NCBI RefSeq assembly: GCF_015624505.1
Contig: NZ_CP061379.1
Coordinates: forward strand, 3,782,001-3,846,000
Length of the DNA: 64,000 bases
Source: Bradyrhizobium commune
GTDB lineage: Bacteria > Pseudomonadota > Alphaproteobacteria > Rhizobiales > Xanthobacteraceae
Reading direction: 5' to 3'
Shown here: positions 17,434 to 25,557 of the stretch, piece after piece
Layout: each line of letters starts with the position of its first letter
Numbering within the stretch: position 1 is the first letter of the stretch
Made by a program: the position numbers and the translations under genes
The notes under the pieces: model-generated
Told to the model about the DNA's origin: nothing
Database searches by the model: none
Seen by the model: the letters and a program-made list of their open reading frames with translations, nothing else

Positions 17434-18168
17434 ATGCAGCACCTCCTCGAGATCGTCGGGATCACCAAGAGTTTTGGCGCGACGCAGGTCCTGAAGACCT
17501 GCACGCTGGCAGTCGATCCGTCCGAGACGGTTGTCGTGATCGGTCCGTCGGGGTCCGGCAAGTCGACGCTGCTGCGCTGCGTCAACCTGCTGGAAACGGT
17601 CGACAGCGGCGACATCTTCTTCGAAGGCGAGAACATCACGCGCGCCCGGCGTACGGCCCATTTGCTGCGCCGGCAGATCGGCATGGTGTTCCAGAACTTC
17701 GAATTGTTCGCCCATCTGTCGGCCGTCGAGAATGTCATGCTCGCACCGGTCAAGATTCTCGGAATCAGCCGCGCCGACGCCCACGACATCGCGGCCGACC
17801 TTCTCCTCAAAGTGCAGATCCCCGAGAAGGCGGACGCCTTCCCGGACGAGCTGTCCGGCGGCCAGCAGCAGCGCGTCGCCATTGCGCGCGCGCTCGCGAT
17901 GCGGCCCAAGCTGATGCTGTACGACGAGCCGACCTCCGCGCTCGATCCGGAAATGATCCGTGAGGTGATCGACGTCATGGCAACGCTCAGTGCCGAAGGC
18001 ATGACCAGCATCGTGGTCACCCATGAGATGGGATTCGCCCGGCGAGCGGCCGACAGGATCGTGTTCATGGAGCATGGAGAGATCATCGAGAGCGCGCCGA
18101 GCGACCGGTTCTTCGGCGGCACGGTCAACGACCGGACGCAGCGCTTTCTCGACCAGATCCTCCACTAA
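17434..18168 (+). CDS. Amino-acid ABC transporter ATP-binding protein
   Basis: A 244-residue ATPase of the GlnQ/HisP type. Walker A is GPSGSGKST, the signature motif is LSGGQQQRVAIARAL, and Walker B plus D-loop is LMLYDEPTSALDPEM; the switch histidine is in VVTHEMGFA. It powers the permease encoded 4 bp upstream. The GntR regulator and palindromes upstream presumably control it with the rest of the operon. Confidence 0.96.
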   Translation: MQHLLEIVGITKSFGATQVLKTCTLAVDPSETVVVIGPSGSGKSTLLRCVNLLETVDSGDIFFEGENITRARRTAHLLRRQIGMVFQNFELFAHLSAVENVMLAPVKILGISRADAHDIAADLLLKVQIPEKADAFPDELSGGQQQRVAIARALAMRPKLMLYDEPTSALDPEMIREVIDVMATLSAEGMTSIVVTHEMGFARRAADRIVFMEHGEIIESAPSDRFFGGTVNDRTQRFLDQILH

Positions 18169-18191
18169 ATCCCGATATCCGGAATCTCCCG

Positions 18192-19349
18192 ATGTTCAGT
18201 TCTCCCGACGTGCCACGCATGAAGCACGAGCTCGCAAGGCTCGTTGCGATCGACACGCAGAACCCGCCAGGTCGCGAGGCGCCGGCCGCGGATTATCTGC
18301 ATGAGCTGCTCGCGTCCGAAGGCTTCGACGTGCTGGAGCAGGAGTACAAGCCGGGACGCGTCAATGTCGTCGCTCGGCTCGATAACGGCGCCGGACCGGT
18401 TTTCGCCTTCAACACTCATATGGATGTGGTGCCTGCCGGCGAAGGCTGGTCCTCCGATCCGTTTGGCTTGACCGAGAAGGACGGACGGCTCTACGGCCGC
18501 GGCGCCTGCGACTGCAAAGGGCCGTTGGTGGCAATGCTGGAGGCCATGCGCATGCTGGCCGGCGATCGCACGGCATGGTCGGGCACGCTGCTTGGCGTGT
18601 TCGTCGCGGATGAGGAGATCGCCAGCGAGGGCGCCAGGTTCTACGCCGCGGGGCATCCCAGGATCGACGCGGCCGTGATCGGCGAGCCGACATCGAATGC
18701 GGTCTTCTCGGCGCACAAGGGCAGCCTGCGGCCGATCGTGCGGGTGCACGGCGTGTCGGCGCATTCCGGAACGCCGCACCTCGGCGAGAACGCGATCTAC
18801 CGCGCCGGCGAACTGCTCGGGCTCATTGCCGAGCATCACGACAAGGTGGTCCGTCACCGCAACCATCCGCTGGTCGGGGCGGCCAGCCTCACGGTCACCA
18901 GGATCAATGGCGGCCACGCCGACAATGTGCTGCCCGGCGCCTGCGATCTGCTGCTCGATCGCCGGATGGTGCCGGGCGAAGATGAGGATGCGGTCAAGCG
19001 CGAGATCGGAGAGCTCCTCGTGGTCGCGCGCGCGCGTTTTGGCCTGCGCGCCGAGATCGTCGACTACAAGGCGACGACGGGCGGGGCGACGGAGACGGCG
19101 CCGGACAGTGCGATCGTGCACGCGAGCCTTGCGGCGAGCGGGGCTCATGGTGTGGCCAGGCCGGGTCCATTCGGCTTCCAGGGCGCCTGCGATCTCGTGC
19201 ATTTCACTGGTGCCGGTGCGCAGGGGACCGTGATCGGCCCCGGCGATCTCGCCGTCGCCCACAAGCCCGACGAGTTCGTGCCCGTCGATGAATTCATCAC
19301 CGCCAGCCTGATCTATCGCGACGTGGCGAAAGCCATGCTGCGCAACTAG
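18192..19349 (+). CDS. M20-family amidohydrolase (ArgE/DapE-type deacylase)
   Basis: A 385-residue di-zinc peptidase/deacylase. Metal-binding signatures are clear: FNTHMDVVPAGEGW with SDPFG, then GRGACDCKGPLVAMLEAM, DEEIASEGA, and the distal HKGSLRP region; the dimerisation lid contains GVSAHSGTPHLGENAI. Such enzymes cleave N-acyl groups (acetyl, succinyl, carbamoyl) from amino acids. It begins 23 bp after the ABC ATPase, so it likely acts on the imported compound or on an intermediate made from it. Exact acyl substrate is not determinable. The product set with the next two genes suggests a catabolic route for an N-substituted or D-configured amino acid. Confidence 0.92.
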   Translation: MFSSPDVPRMKHELARLVAIDTQNPPGREAPAADYLHELLASEGFDVLEQEYKPGRVNVVARLDNGAGPVFAFNTHMDVVPAGEGWSSDPFGLTEKDGRLYGRGACDCKGPLVAMLEAMRMLAGDRTAWSGTLLGVFVADEEIASEGARFYAAGHPRIDAAVIGEPTSNAVFSAHKGSLRPIVRVHGVSAHSGTPHLGENAIYRAGELLGLIAEHHDKVVRHRNHPLVGAASLTVTRINGGHADNVLPGACDLLLDRRMVPGEDEDAVKREIGELLVVARARFGLRAEIVDYKATTGGATETAPDSAIVHASLAASGAHGVARPGPFGFQGACDLVHFTGAGAQGTVIGPGDLAVAHKPDEFVPVDEFITASLIYRDVAKAMLRN

Positions 19350-19360
19350 GACCCGCACGC

Positions 19361-20461
19361 TTGCGCGTTTCACTGCACTTGGCCGATCTGCACTATGGCG
19401 GCGGGCTCGTCCTGCACACCGCCTCGTCGGGCAGCATTGCCTCCCTGAAGGAAGTTTACCTGCGGCTCGATGACGGCGAGACGGCCGGAATCGGCGAGGT
19501 CAGGGCCAACATCGCCTATCTCAACGGCTATGACGAGAGCACCGTGGTGCAGTCCGTCATCGCCGCAATTCGCGACGTCGACTGGCGCCGCGATCCGCTC
19601 GACCTGATCGCGATGATGACGCTCTGGGAGACACCGTACATCGCGCCAGTCCGTACGCTGATTGATTGCGCGTTGCACGATCTCGTCGCGCGCCGGGAGC
19701 GCAAGACCGTTGCCGCCTGGCTCGGCGCCACCGCGCAGGATGTGATCTGCAAGACCAACCAGACCCTGTTCTGGTCCTCGTACGAAGACTTCCTCGCCCA
19801 GGCGCAGGCCTATGTCGATCGCGGCTACACGGATCTCAAGGTGCGCATCGCCGTCGGAGATTTTGCCGAGGATCTGCGCCGCGTCGCCGCATTGCGGAAG
19901 CGTTTCGGCGGGCGAGTGAAGATCGCAGCCGATGCGAACGGACGCTGGAGCCTCGACGAGGCGCTGGCAAAGCTCGACGCGCTCGCTGTGTACGATCTCG
20001 TCTATGTCGAGCAGCCGGTGCCGGCCGGCGATTGGGTTGCCGTCGATGAGCTCGCGCGGAGAAGCCCGATTGCGGTGATGCTCGACGAGAGCATCGCCAG
20101 CGCGAGCGATGTCGCACGGATATGTGCCTATGAGGGGCGGGTGTTTGCGCATCTCAAGCTGGTGAAGCTCGGCGGCATTGCGCCGACGGTCGCGGCCGCA
20201 CGGAAGCTGTCTCAGGCCGGCGTGCCCTTCATGATCGGCCAGATGAACGAAGGAGCCGCGGCCACCGCGGCGGCACTGCACGTCGCCTGCGCGACCATGC
20301 CTGCATTCGCCGAACTCTACGGGGCCGACGGACTCATCGATGATCCGGCCTCGGGCATCTCCTACACCGCCGGGGCAGTCCAAGCGGAACGCGCCCCTGG
20401 CCTTGGCGTCGAGTTCGACGCCGCCACCACCAAGCTTATCGGAGACTACAGATATGACTAG
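19361..20461 (+). CDS. Enolase-superfamily (muconate-lactonizing/mandelate racemase type) enzyme
   Basis: A 366-residue TIM-barrel enzyme with a TTG start. Divalent-metal ligands are seen as IAADANGRW (Asp), YVEQPVP (Glu) and VMLDESIAS (Asp/Glu), and the distal lysine motif is AHLKLVKLGGI. At the second strand, where racemases and cycloisomerases have KxK, the sequence is LKVRI: the first Lys is kept but the second is Arg. Members of this subgroup racemise, epimerise or dehydrate carboxylates or N-acyl amino acids. The gene starts 12 bp after the M20 gene and its stop overlaps the next start by 8 bp. Substrate unknown; the Lys-to-Arg change suggests it is not a plain dipeptide epimerase. Confidence 0.88.
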   Translation: MRVSLHLADLHYGGGLVLHTASSGSIASLKEVYLRLDDGETAGIGEVRANIAYLNGYDESTVVQSVIAAIRDVDWRRDPLDLIAMMTLWETPYIAPVRTLIDCALHDLVARRERKTVAAWLGATAQDVICKTNQTLFWSSYEDFLAQAQAYVDRGYTDLKVRIAVGDFAEDLRRVAALRKRFGGRVKIAADANGRWSLDEALAKLDALAVYDLVYVEQPVPAGDWVAVDELARRSPIAVMLDESIASASDVARICAYEGRVFAHLKLVKLGGIAPTVAAARKLSQAGVPFMIGQMNEGAAATAAALHVACATMPAFAELYGADGLIDDPASGISYTAGAVQAERAPGLGVEFDAATTKLIGDYRYD

Positions 20462-21626
20462 CGCCAGCGTGCAGCAGGGCTCTGAATCGGCATTTCCGAA
20501 GCATGAGTATGATGGACGGGTCGCGCGTGCGCGCGCGCTGCTCGCCAAGGCCGGCATCGACGTCATGGTCGTCACTGGTCCCGAGAACATCTTCTACCTC
20601 ACCGGACAGCAGACGCCGGGTTACTACACCTTCCAGGCGCTGGTCCTGCCGGTCGACGGCGAGCCGGCCTTCGTCGTCCGGCAGCTCGAATATTTCAACT
20701 TCATCGCAAACACCTTCATTGCCAATGCGCAGGTCTACCAGGACGGCGACCAGCCGGTGAATTTCCTGGTGAACGTCATCAAGGATCGCGGCTGGGCGTC
20801 GCAGCGCATCGCGATCGACAAGCGCGGCTGGTTCTTACCGGTCGCAACTTACGAAGCGCTCCAGGACAAGCTTGGGACGGTCCACGACGGGGCAGGGATC
20901 ATCGAGCAACTCCGCATCGTCAAGTCGGCGGCCGAGCTGGAGAAAATCACCACGGCCGCGTCCTATGTTGAGGCCGGCATGCGCGCAGGCCTTGCGGCGG
21001 TGAAGTCTGGTGCGAGCGAAAACGATCTCGTCTCCGCCATGGTGGGAACGTCGATCGCCGCGGGCTCCGAATATGTCGGCATGGAGCCGCTGGTCTCCGT
21101 CGGCCGCCGTAGCGGCGTGCCGCACGGCACCTGGCGGCGCGGGCGAATCGGAGCCGACGATCCCGCGTTCCTGGAGATGGCCGCGAGCCACGATCGCTAC
21201 CACGCCGCGCTGATGCGCAGCGCCTGGATTGGCGCCATGCCGCAGCGCGCGATCGACATGGAGAAGACCTGTCAGGAGGGGCTTTCCGCGGCGCTCGAAG
21301 CGATCAAGCCGGGTGCGCCCTGCGAGGCGCCGCACCTGGCCTGTCAGCGGATCATCGATCGCGCCGGCTATACCGAGAACTTCAAGAAGCGCGTCGGCTA
21401 CAGCATCGGTATCGCCTTCGCGCCCGATTGGGGCGAGGGCGGCGTGCTCAGCCTGTACACGGGCGTGACCACCGAATTGCGCCCGGGCATGACGTTCCAT
21501 CTCCCGGTCGCAATGCGGGATTTCGGCCAGTTCACCGTCGGCGTCAGCGAGACGGTCATCGTCACCGAAACAGGTTGCCGGCCACTCAGCGCCATTGCCC
21601 GCTCCATCCTGCGGGTGGCCGGCTGA
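20454..21626 (+). CDS. M24-family (creatinase/ectoine-hydrolase-like) hydrolase
   Basis: A 390-residue pita-bread-fold protein related to Xaa-Pro aminopeptidase and creatinase (start MTSASVQQGSESAFP; a longer frame from 20340 overlaps the previous gene). The N-terminal domain contains VTGPENIFYLTGQQTPGYY. Metal ligands of the metallopeptidases are missing: the DxG...D region is EMAASHDRYHAALMRS, the HxxGxxxHE region is SIGIAFAPDWGE, and the EPG region is TFHLPVAM. This resembles metal-free creatinase and the DoeA/EutD branch, which hydrolyse C-N bonds of small N-compounds. It overlaps the enolase-family gene by 8 bp and is last in the operon. Confidence 0.85.
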   Translation: MTSASVQQGSESAFPKHEYDGRVARARALLAKAGIDVMVVTGPENIFYLTGQQTPGYYTFQALVLPVDGEPAFVVRQLEYFNFIANTFIANAQVYQDGDQPVNFLVNVIKDRGWASQRIAIDKRGWFLPVATYEALQDKLGTVHDGAGIIEQLRIVKSAAELEKITTAASYVEAGMRAGLAAVKSGASENDLVSAMVGTSIAAGSEYVGMEPLVSVGRRSGVPHGTWRRGRIGADDPAFLEMAASHDRYHAALMRSAWIGAMPQRAIDMEKTCQEGLSAALEAIKPGAPCEAPHLACQRIIDRAGYTENFKKRVGYSIGIAFAPDWGEGGVLSLYTGVTTELRPGMTFHLPVAMRDFGQFTVGVSETVIVTETGCRPLSAIARSILRVAG

Positions 21627-21697
21627 TGGGATAGAAAATGATGTTTAAACAATAGCTTGGAGCGACATGATGTTGTGTCGCTCCAGGTTCCGCCAAG

Positions 21698-22882
21698 CTA
21701 GCGCCGCCAGGTCGGCGTCAGCCCCTCGCGCATCGCCAAACGCCTGAGCGGGCCGATTGCGCCGAGCAGATGCATGCCGACGGCGCGGACCGGCTGGAGC
21801 GGCAGGAAATCGTTGAGCAGGGAACGGTTGGCGATGTCGATCACAAAGGTCCGGCTCAAAATGTCCGGACGCCGCGCCCGGTCGTAGCGGTTCAGCACCT
21901 CGCTCGCGCCGGGATCCTCGCCCGACGCGATGGCCTCGCCCGCAAGCCTCGCGATATCGGCGGCATCCCGCAGGCCGAGATTGAGGCCCTGGGCGCCAAT
22001 CGGGGGAACCACATGGGCGGCTTCGCCAACCAGCGCGATGCGGTCGCGGGCAAAGGACGCCGGCCGCTCGATCGCCAGCGGAAACAGGTTGCGGCCGGGC
22101 TCGACCGTCATCCGTCCAAGAATGGAATGCGACTGTTTCTCGATCGCGGCAGACAGTTCCTCGTCGCTCGAGCCGCGGAGCCGCTCGGCCTCCGCGGGCG
22201 CCGAAACCCAGACGACGCTGGAGCGATTGCCGGGCAGGGGCACGAACACGCAGGGGCCATGTGGCGTGTGGAACTCGGTCGAGACGTTGCGATGCGGCCG
22301 CGCGTGGCTGACATTGAAGGTCAGCGCCGTCTGCGTCAGCTCGCGCCGCGTCACCGCAATGCCGGCGGCCTCCCGGCACAGCGAATGCCGGCCGTCGGCC
22401 CCGACCACGAGCCGGGCCGTCAGAAACTGTCCCGACGCCGTGCGGATCGCGACATCGTCGGCCTCGACGACGACGTTCTCGGCCTCGTCGTCGAACCGGA
22501 CGAGATTGGCGAAGTCGGCCGCGCGCGCCTCCAGCGCCAGCATCAGCGAGCGGTTGTCGATGTTGTAGCCGAAGGCTTCGAGGCCGATCTCGTGGCAGGC
22601 GAAGCGGACCTCCGGCGCGCGGAACAGCCGGCCGGTGTCGTCGACGAGGCGCATCACCTCGAGCGCGGCCGCCTTGTCCTTGCAGCGCGGCCAGACGTCG
22701 AGGCTTTCCAGGAGCTCGACGGAGGCCCCGAGCAGCGCGGTGGTCCGATTGTCGGCATAGGGCAGGCGTCGCGCCACCAGCGCGGTTCGTGCGCCGGCCT
22801 GGGCAAGCGCAATGGCCGCCGCAAGGCCTGCCGGTCCGCCACCAATGATGGCTGCGTCAAAGAGTGTCGATGCGTCTGTCAT
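21698..22882 (-). CDS. UbiH/UbiF/VisC (COQ6)-family FAD monooxygenase, ubiquinone biosynthesis
   Basis: A flavoprotein of 394 residues from ATG 22882 (MTDASTLFDAAIIGGGPAGL). The N-terminal GxGxxG FAD-binding motif (IIGGGPAGLAAAIALAQAGA), the DG motif VVGADGRHSLCREAAG, and the C-terminal GEAAHVVPPIGAQGLNLGLRDAADIA (the ubiH signature) are all present. It should hydroxylate the benzoquinone ring during ubiquinone synthesis; which position (C-1, C-5 or C-6) cannot be told because alphaproteobacterial UbiL/UbiM/UbiH enzymes have overlapping regiospecificities. It is divergent from pcs. A longer in-frame extension to 23092 has no start context and overlaps pcs. Confidence 0.92.
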   Translation of the reverse strand: MTDASTLFDAAIIGGGPAGLAAAIALAQAGARTALVARRLPYADNRTTALLGASVELLESLDVWPRCKDKAAALEVMRLVDDTGRLFRAPEVRFACHEIGLEAFGYNIDNRSLMLALEARAADFANLVRFDDEAENVVVEADDVAIRTASGQFLTARLVVGADGRHSLCREAAGIAVTRRELTQTALTFNVSHARPHRNVSTEFHTPHGPCVFVPLPGNRSSVVWVSAPAEAERLRGSSDEELSAAIEKQSHSILGRMTVEPGRNLFPLAIERPASFARDRIALVGEAAHVVPPIGAQGLNLGLRDAADIARLAGEAIASGEDPGASEVLNRYDRARRPDILSRTFVIDIANRSLLNDFLPLQPVRAVGMHLLGAIGPLRRLAMREGLTPTWRR

Positions 22883-22945
22883 GGAACGACAATTAACGCC
22901 GCAATGGCGGATGTGCAAACCGGCCTCGTTCTGGTAGCAGAAGCC

Positions 22946-23671
22946 ATGGACAGCCAAGGGGATTCCCTCAAGCCGACGCCCGCGATCCGCGCCGCGGCCT
23001 TCTCGGTGCACATCTTCACCGCGTTCGGTGCCGCGCTCGCACTGCTCGCGATGCTGGAGGCCGTGCGCGAGCACTGGGCGGCGATGTTTCAATGGCTGGG
23101 CGTCGCCCTGATCATCGATGCGATCGACGGTCCGATCGCGCGCCGGCTCGACGTCAAGAACGTGCAGCCGAACTGGTCGGGCGACGTGCTCGATCTCGTG
23201 GTCGATTTCGTCACCTATGTGTTCGTGCCGGCCTATGCGATCGTGGCGAGCGGCCTGCTGCTGCCGGTGGCGGCGCCCCTGCTCGGCATCGCCATCATCG
23301 TCACCAGCGCATTATATTTCGCCGATCTGCGCATGAAGGCCGACGACAATCATTTTCGCGGTTTTCCAGCGCTGTGGAATGCAGCGGCGTTCTATTTGTT
23401 CCTGCTGCACTGGCCGCCGCTGTCGTCGACGCTGCTGGTCGCGGCCCTGGTCGTGCTGACCTTCGTGCCGTTCCATGTGCTGCATCCGGTCCGCGTCGTG
23501 CGGCTGCGCTGGCTCACGATGTCGCTGATCGTAATCGGGGCGGTGCTCGCACTCTACGCGCTGGAGATGGATTTTCGCGTCGGCACCGGCGTGACGGTTG
23601 CGCTCTGCGCGATCGCGCTGTGGATCGCCTTCAGCGACGCATTGATCCGCTTTGCCAGATCCTTCGCATGA
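22946..23671 (+). CDS. pcs: Phosphatidylcholine synthase
   Basis: Pcs condenses choline with CDP-diacylglycerol to make phosphatidylcholine directly. The protein is 241 residues from ATG 22946 (MDSQGDSLKPTPAIRAAAF), the normal length; ATG 22904 is an alternative that would leave only 21 bp to the divergent ubi gene. The CDP-alcohol transferase motif reads DGPIAR-x12-G-x3-D-x3-D (DVLDLVVD end), the longer spacing typical of Pcs rather than Pss. About eight membrane segments are visible. Its stop overlaps the terC start (ATGA). Phosphatidylcholine is needed for efficient legume symbiosis in Bradyrhizobium. Confidence 0.93.
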   Translation: MDSQGDSLKPTPAIRAAAFSVHIFTAFGAALALLAMLEAVREHWAAMFQWLGVALIIDAIDGPIARRLDVKNVQPNWSGDVLDLVVDFVTYVFVPAYAIVASGLLLPVAAPLLGIAIIVTSALYFADLRMKADDNHFRGFPALWNAAAFYLFLLHWPPLSSTLLVAALVVLTFVPFHVLHPVRVVRLRWLTMSLIVIGAVLALYALEMDFRVGTGVTVALCAIALWIAFSDALIRFARSFA

Positions 23672-24402
23672 TGCATTTGGTGACCAGCCCCGAGGCCTGG
23701 GCCGCGCTTCTCACCCTGACCTCGCTCGAGATCGTGCTCGGCATCGACAACGTCATCTTCCTGTCGGTGATCGTCTCGCGCATCCCCGAGAAGCAGGCGC
23801 ATCGGGCTCGCCAGATCGGGTTGGCGCTGGCGCTGGTCTTCCGCATCGTCCTGCTCAGCCTTCTGGTCTGGCTGATCGGCCTGACCGCGCCGGTGTTTTC
23901 GTTCAAGAGCTACGACTTCTCCTGGCGCGACCTGATCCTGATCGGCGGCGGCCTGTTCCTGATCGCGAAGGCGACGCACGAGATCCATGCCGAGGTCGAC
24001 GCCGACGATGACGCGGGCGATGGCAAGTCGGCGCGCGGCGCCTTCTTCTGGGTGATCGCCCAGATCGTGGTCATCGACATCGTGTTCTCGCTGGACTCGA
24101 TCATCACCGCGATCGGCATGGCGCAGGACATCGAGATCATGATCGCGGCCGTCGTGATCGCCTGCCTGATCATGTACATTTCGTCCGGACCGGTGGCGCG
24201 ATTCGTCGCCGAGCATCTGACCACCAAAATGCTGGCGCTGGCGTTCCTGGTGCTGATCGGCGTCGCGCTGGTTGCGGATGGATTCAAATTCCACATTCCG
24301 CGCGGCTATATCTATTTCGCAATTGCGTTCTCAGCGGCGGTGGAATTCTTCAACGTGCTGGCCAAGCGCAACCGCAGGAAAGCCGCCAAGCCGTCAGTTT
24401 AG
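23668..24402 (+). CDS. TerC-family integral membrane protein
   Basis: A 244-residue protein with seven to eight membrane segments. The TerC signature is intact: LTSLEIVLGIDNVIFLSVI near the start and VVIDIVFSLDSIITAIGM later, each with acidic residues inside a membrane helix; an acidic loop (EVDADDDAGDGK) lies between. TerC proteins are linked to manganese export and metal loading of exported proteins, and some to tellurite resistance; the substrate here is not fixed. The first ATG is at 23668 and overlaps the pcs stop by 4 bp, indicating coupling; a second ATG follows at once at 23671. Confidence 0.9.
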   Translation: MMHLVTSPEAWAALLTLTSLEIVLGIDNVIFLSVIVSRIPEKQAHRARQIGLALALVFRIVLLSLLVWLIGLTAPVFSFKSYDFSWRDLILIGGGLFLIAKATHEIHAEVDADDDAGDGKSARGAFFWVIAQIVVIDIVFSLDSIITAIGMAQDIEIMIAAVVIACLIMYISSGPVARFVAEHLTTKMLALAFLVLIGVALVADGFKFHIPRGYIYFAIAFSAAVEFFNVLAKRNRRKAAKPSV

Positions 24403-24483
24403 CCGTTCCAATCTGCGTTGAGTTGACAAGGCGGGCGCGATGTCTTTCGCTCAGCCGCGAAGAGACCGAGAGGAGCTCAGGCG

Positions 24484-25458
24484 ATGACCAAAGCCGTCCG
24501 TGTGCACAAGGTCGGAGGCCCCGAGGCGCTGGTCTATGAGAGCGTCGAGGTGCCGGCACCTGGCCCCGGCGAGGTGCGCATCCGCCAGCATGCGGTCGGG
24601 CTCAACTTCATCGACGTGTATTACCGCACCGGCCTCTACAAGGCGCCGGGGCTGCCCTTCATCGCCGGCAACGAGGCCTCGGGCGAGGTCGTGGCGGTCG
24701 GGCCGGGCGTGACGAATTTCCATCCCGGCGACCGCGTCGCCTATTACCACAATCTCGGCGCGTACACGAGCGAGCGCAACATCCCCTGGGAGAAGCTGGT
24801 CAAGCTGCCCGACCACATCACCCACGAGCAGGGCGCCGTGCTGATGCTCAAGGGCCTGACCGTCTGGTACCTCCTGCACAAGACCTTCAAGGTCGAGCCG
24901 CATCATCGGGTGCTGATCCACGCCGCCGCCGGCGGCATCGGCCTGCTCGCCTGCCAATGGGCGCGGGCGCTCGGGGCCCATGTCATCGGCACGGTCGGCT
25001 CGCGCGCCAAGGCCGAGCTTGCGGAAGCGAACGGTTGCGATCACGTCGTCCTGTACAATGAGGAAGACTTCGTCGCGCGCGTCAAGCAGATCAGCCGCAA
25101 CGAGGGCTGCGACGTCGTCTATGACGGCGTCGGCAAGGCGACCTTCCCGGGCTCGCTATCCTGCCTGAAGCCGCGCGGCATGTTCGTCTCCTTCGGCAAC
25201 GCCTCGGGTCCCGTGCCGCCGTTCTCGATCGCCGAGCTCAACAATCATGGCTCGCTGTTTGCGACGCGGCCGAAACTGAACGACTATATCGGCACGCGCG
25301 CGGAGCTGCTGGAAGGCGCCGATACGCTGTTCGCCGCCGTCATCAACGGCAAGCTGCACGTGCCGATCAACCACGCCTACGCGCTGAAGGACGCCGCGAA
25401 GGCGCATATCGATCTGGAGAGCCGGAATACGACGGGGGCGTCGATCTTGAAGCCGTAG
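24484..25458 (+). CDS. qor: NADPH:quinone oxidoreductase (zeta-crystallin type)
   Basis: A 324-residue medium-chain dehydrogenase/reductase. The start MTKAVRVHKVGGPEALVYES is classic for quinone oxidoreductase, followed by GLNFIDVYYRTGLYKAPGLPF, NEASGEVVAVGPGV and the nucleotide motif AAGGIGLLACQWARALGA. No zinc-ligand cysteine cluster is present, as expected for QOR. It should reduce quinones with NADPH in the cytosol. It stands alone and ends in front of a repeat that separates it from convergent argD. ATG at 24484 has an upstream GAGGAG-like SD. Confidence 0.93.
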   Translation: MTKAVRVHKVGGPEALVYESVEVPAPGPGEVRIRQHAVGLNFIDVYYRTGLYKAPGLPFIAGNEASGEVVAVGPGVTNFHPGDRVAYYHNLGAYTSERNIPWEKLVKLPDHITHEQGAVLMLKGLTVWYLLHKTFKVEPHHRVLIHAAAGGIGLLACQWARALGAHVIGTVGSRAKAELAEANGCDHVVLYNEEDFVARVKQISRNEGCDVVYDGVGKATFPGSLSCLKPRGMFVSFGNASGPVPPFSIAELNNHGSLFATRPKLNDYIGTRAELLEGADTLFAAVINGKLHVPINHAYALKDAAKAHIDLESRNTTGASILKP

Positions 25459-25465
25459 CCCCTCC

Positions 25466-25551
25466 GTCACTGCGAGCGAAGCGAAGCAATCCAGAAATCC
25501 GTCCGCGGAAGCAGTCTGGATTGCTTCGTCGCAAGGGCTCCTCGCAATGAC
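25466..25551. repeat. Intergenic inverted repeat (GCAATCCAGA family)
   Basis: GCGAAGCAATCCAGA (about 25481-25495) and TCTGGATTGCTTCG (25515-25528) are complementary, flanked by GTCACTGCGAGCG and CTCGCAATGAC, which are themselves near mirror images. This is a familiar Bradyrhizobium intergenic repeat. It sits between the convergent qor and argD genes and may serve as a shared 3' hairpin. Confidence 0.75.
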
Positions 25552-25557
25552 GAGCCT

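Noticed and set aside
15984..18128. 714-residue minus-strand open frame across the amino-acid ABC operon
   Set aside because: Antisense to three clear ABC genes; composition typical of a GC-driven shadow.
21770..22903. Upstream extension of pcs to a 633-residue protein
   Set aside because: It is antisense to the ubiquinone hydroxylase gene and carries no family sequence.
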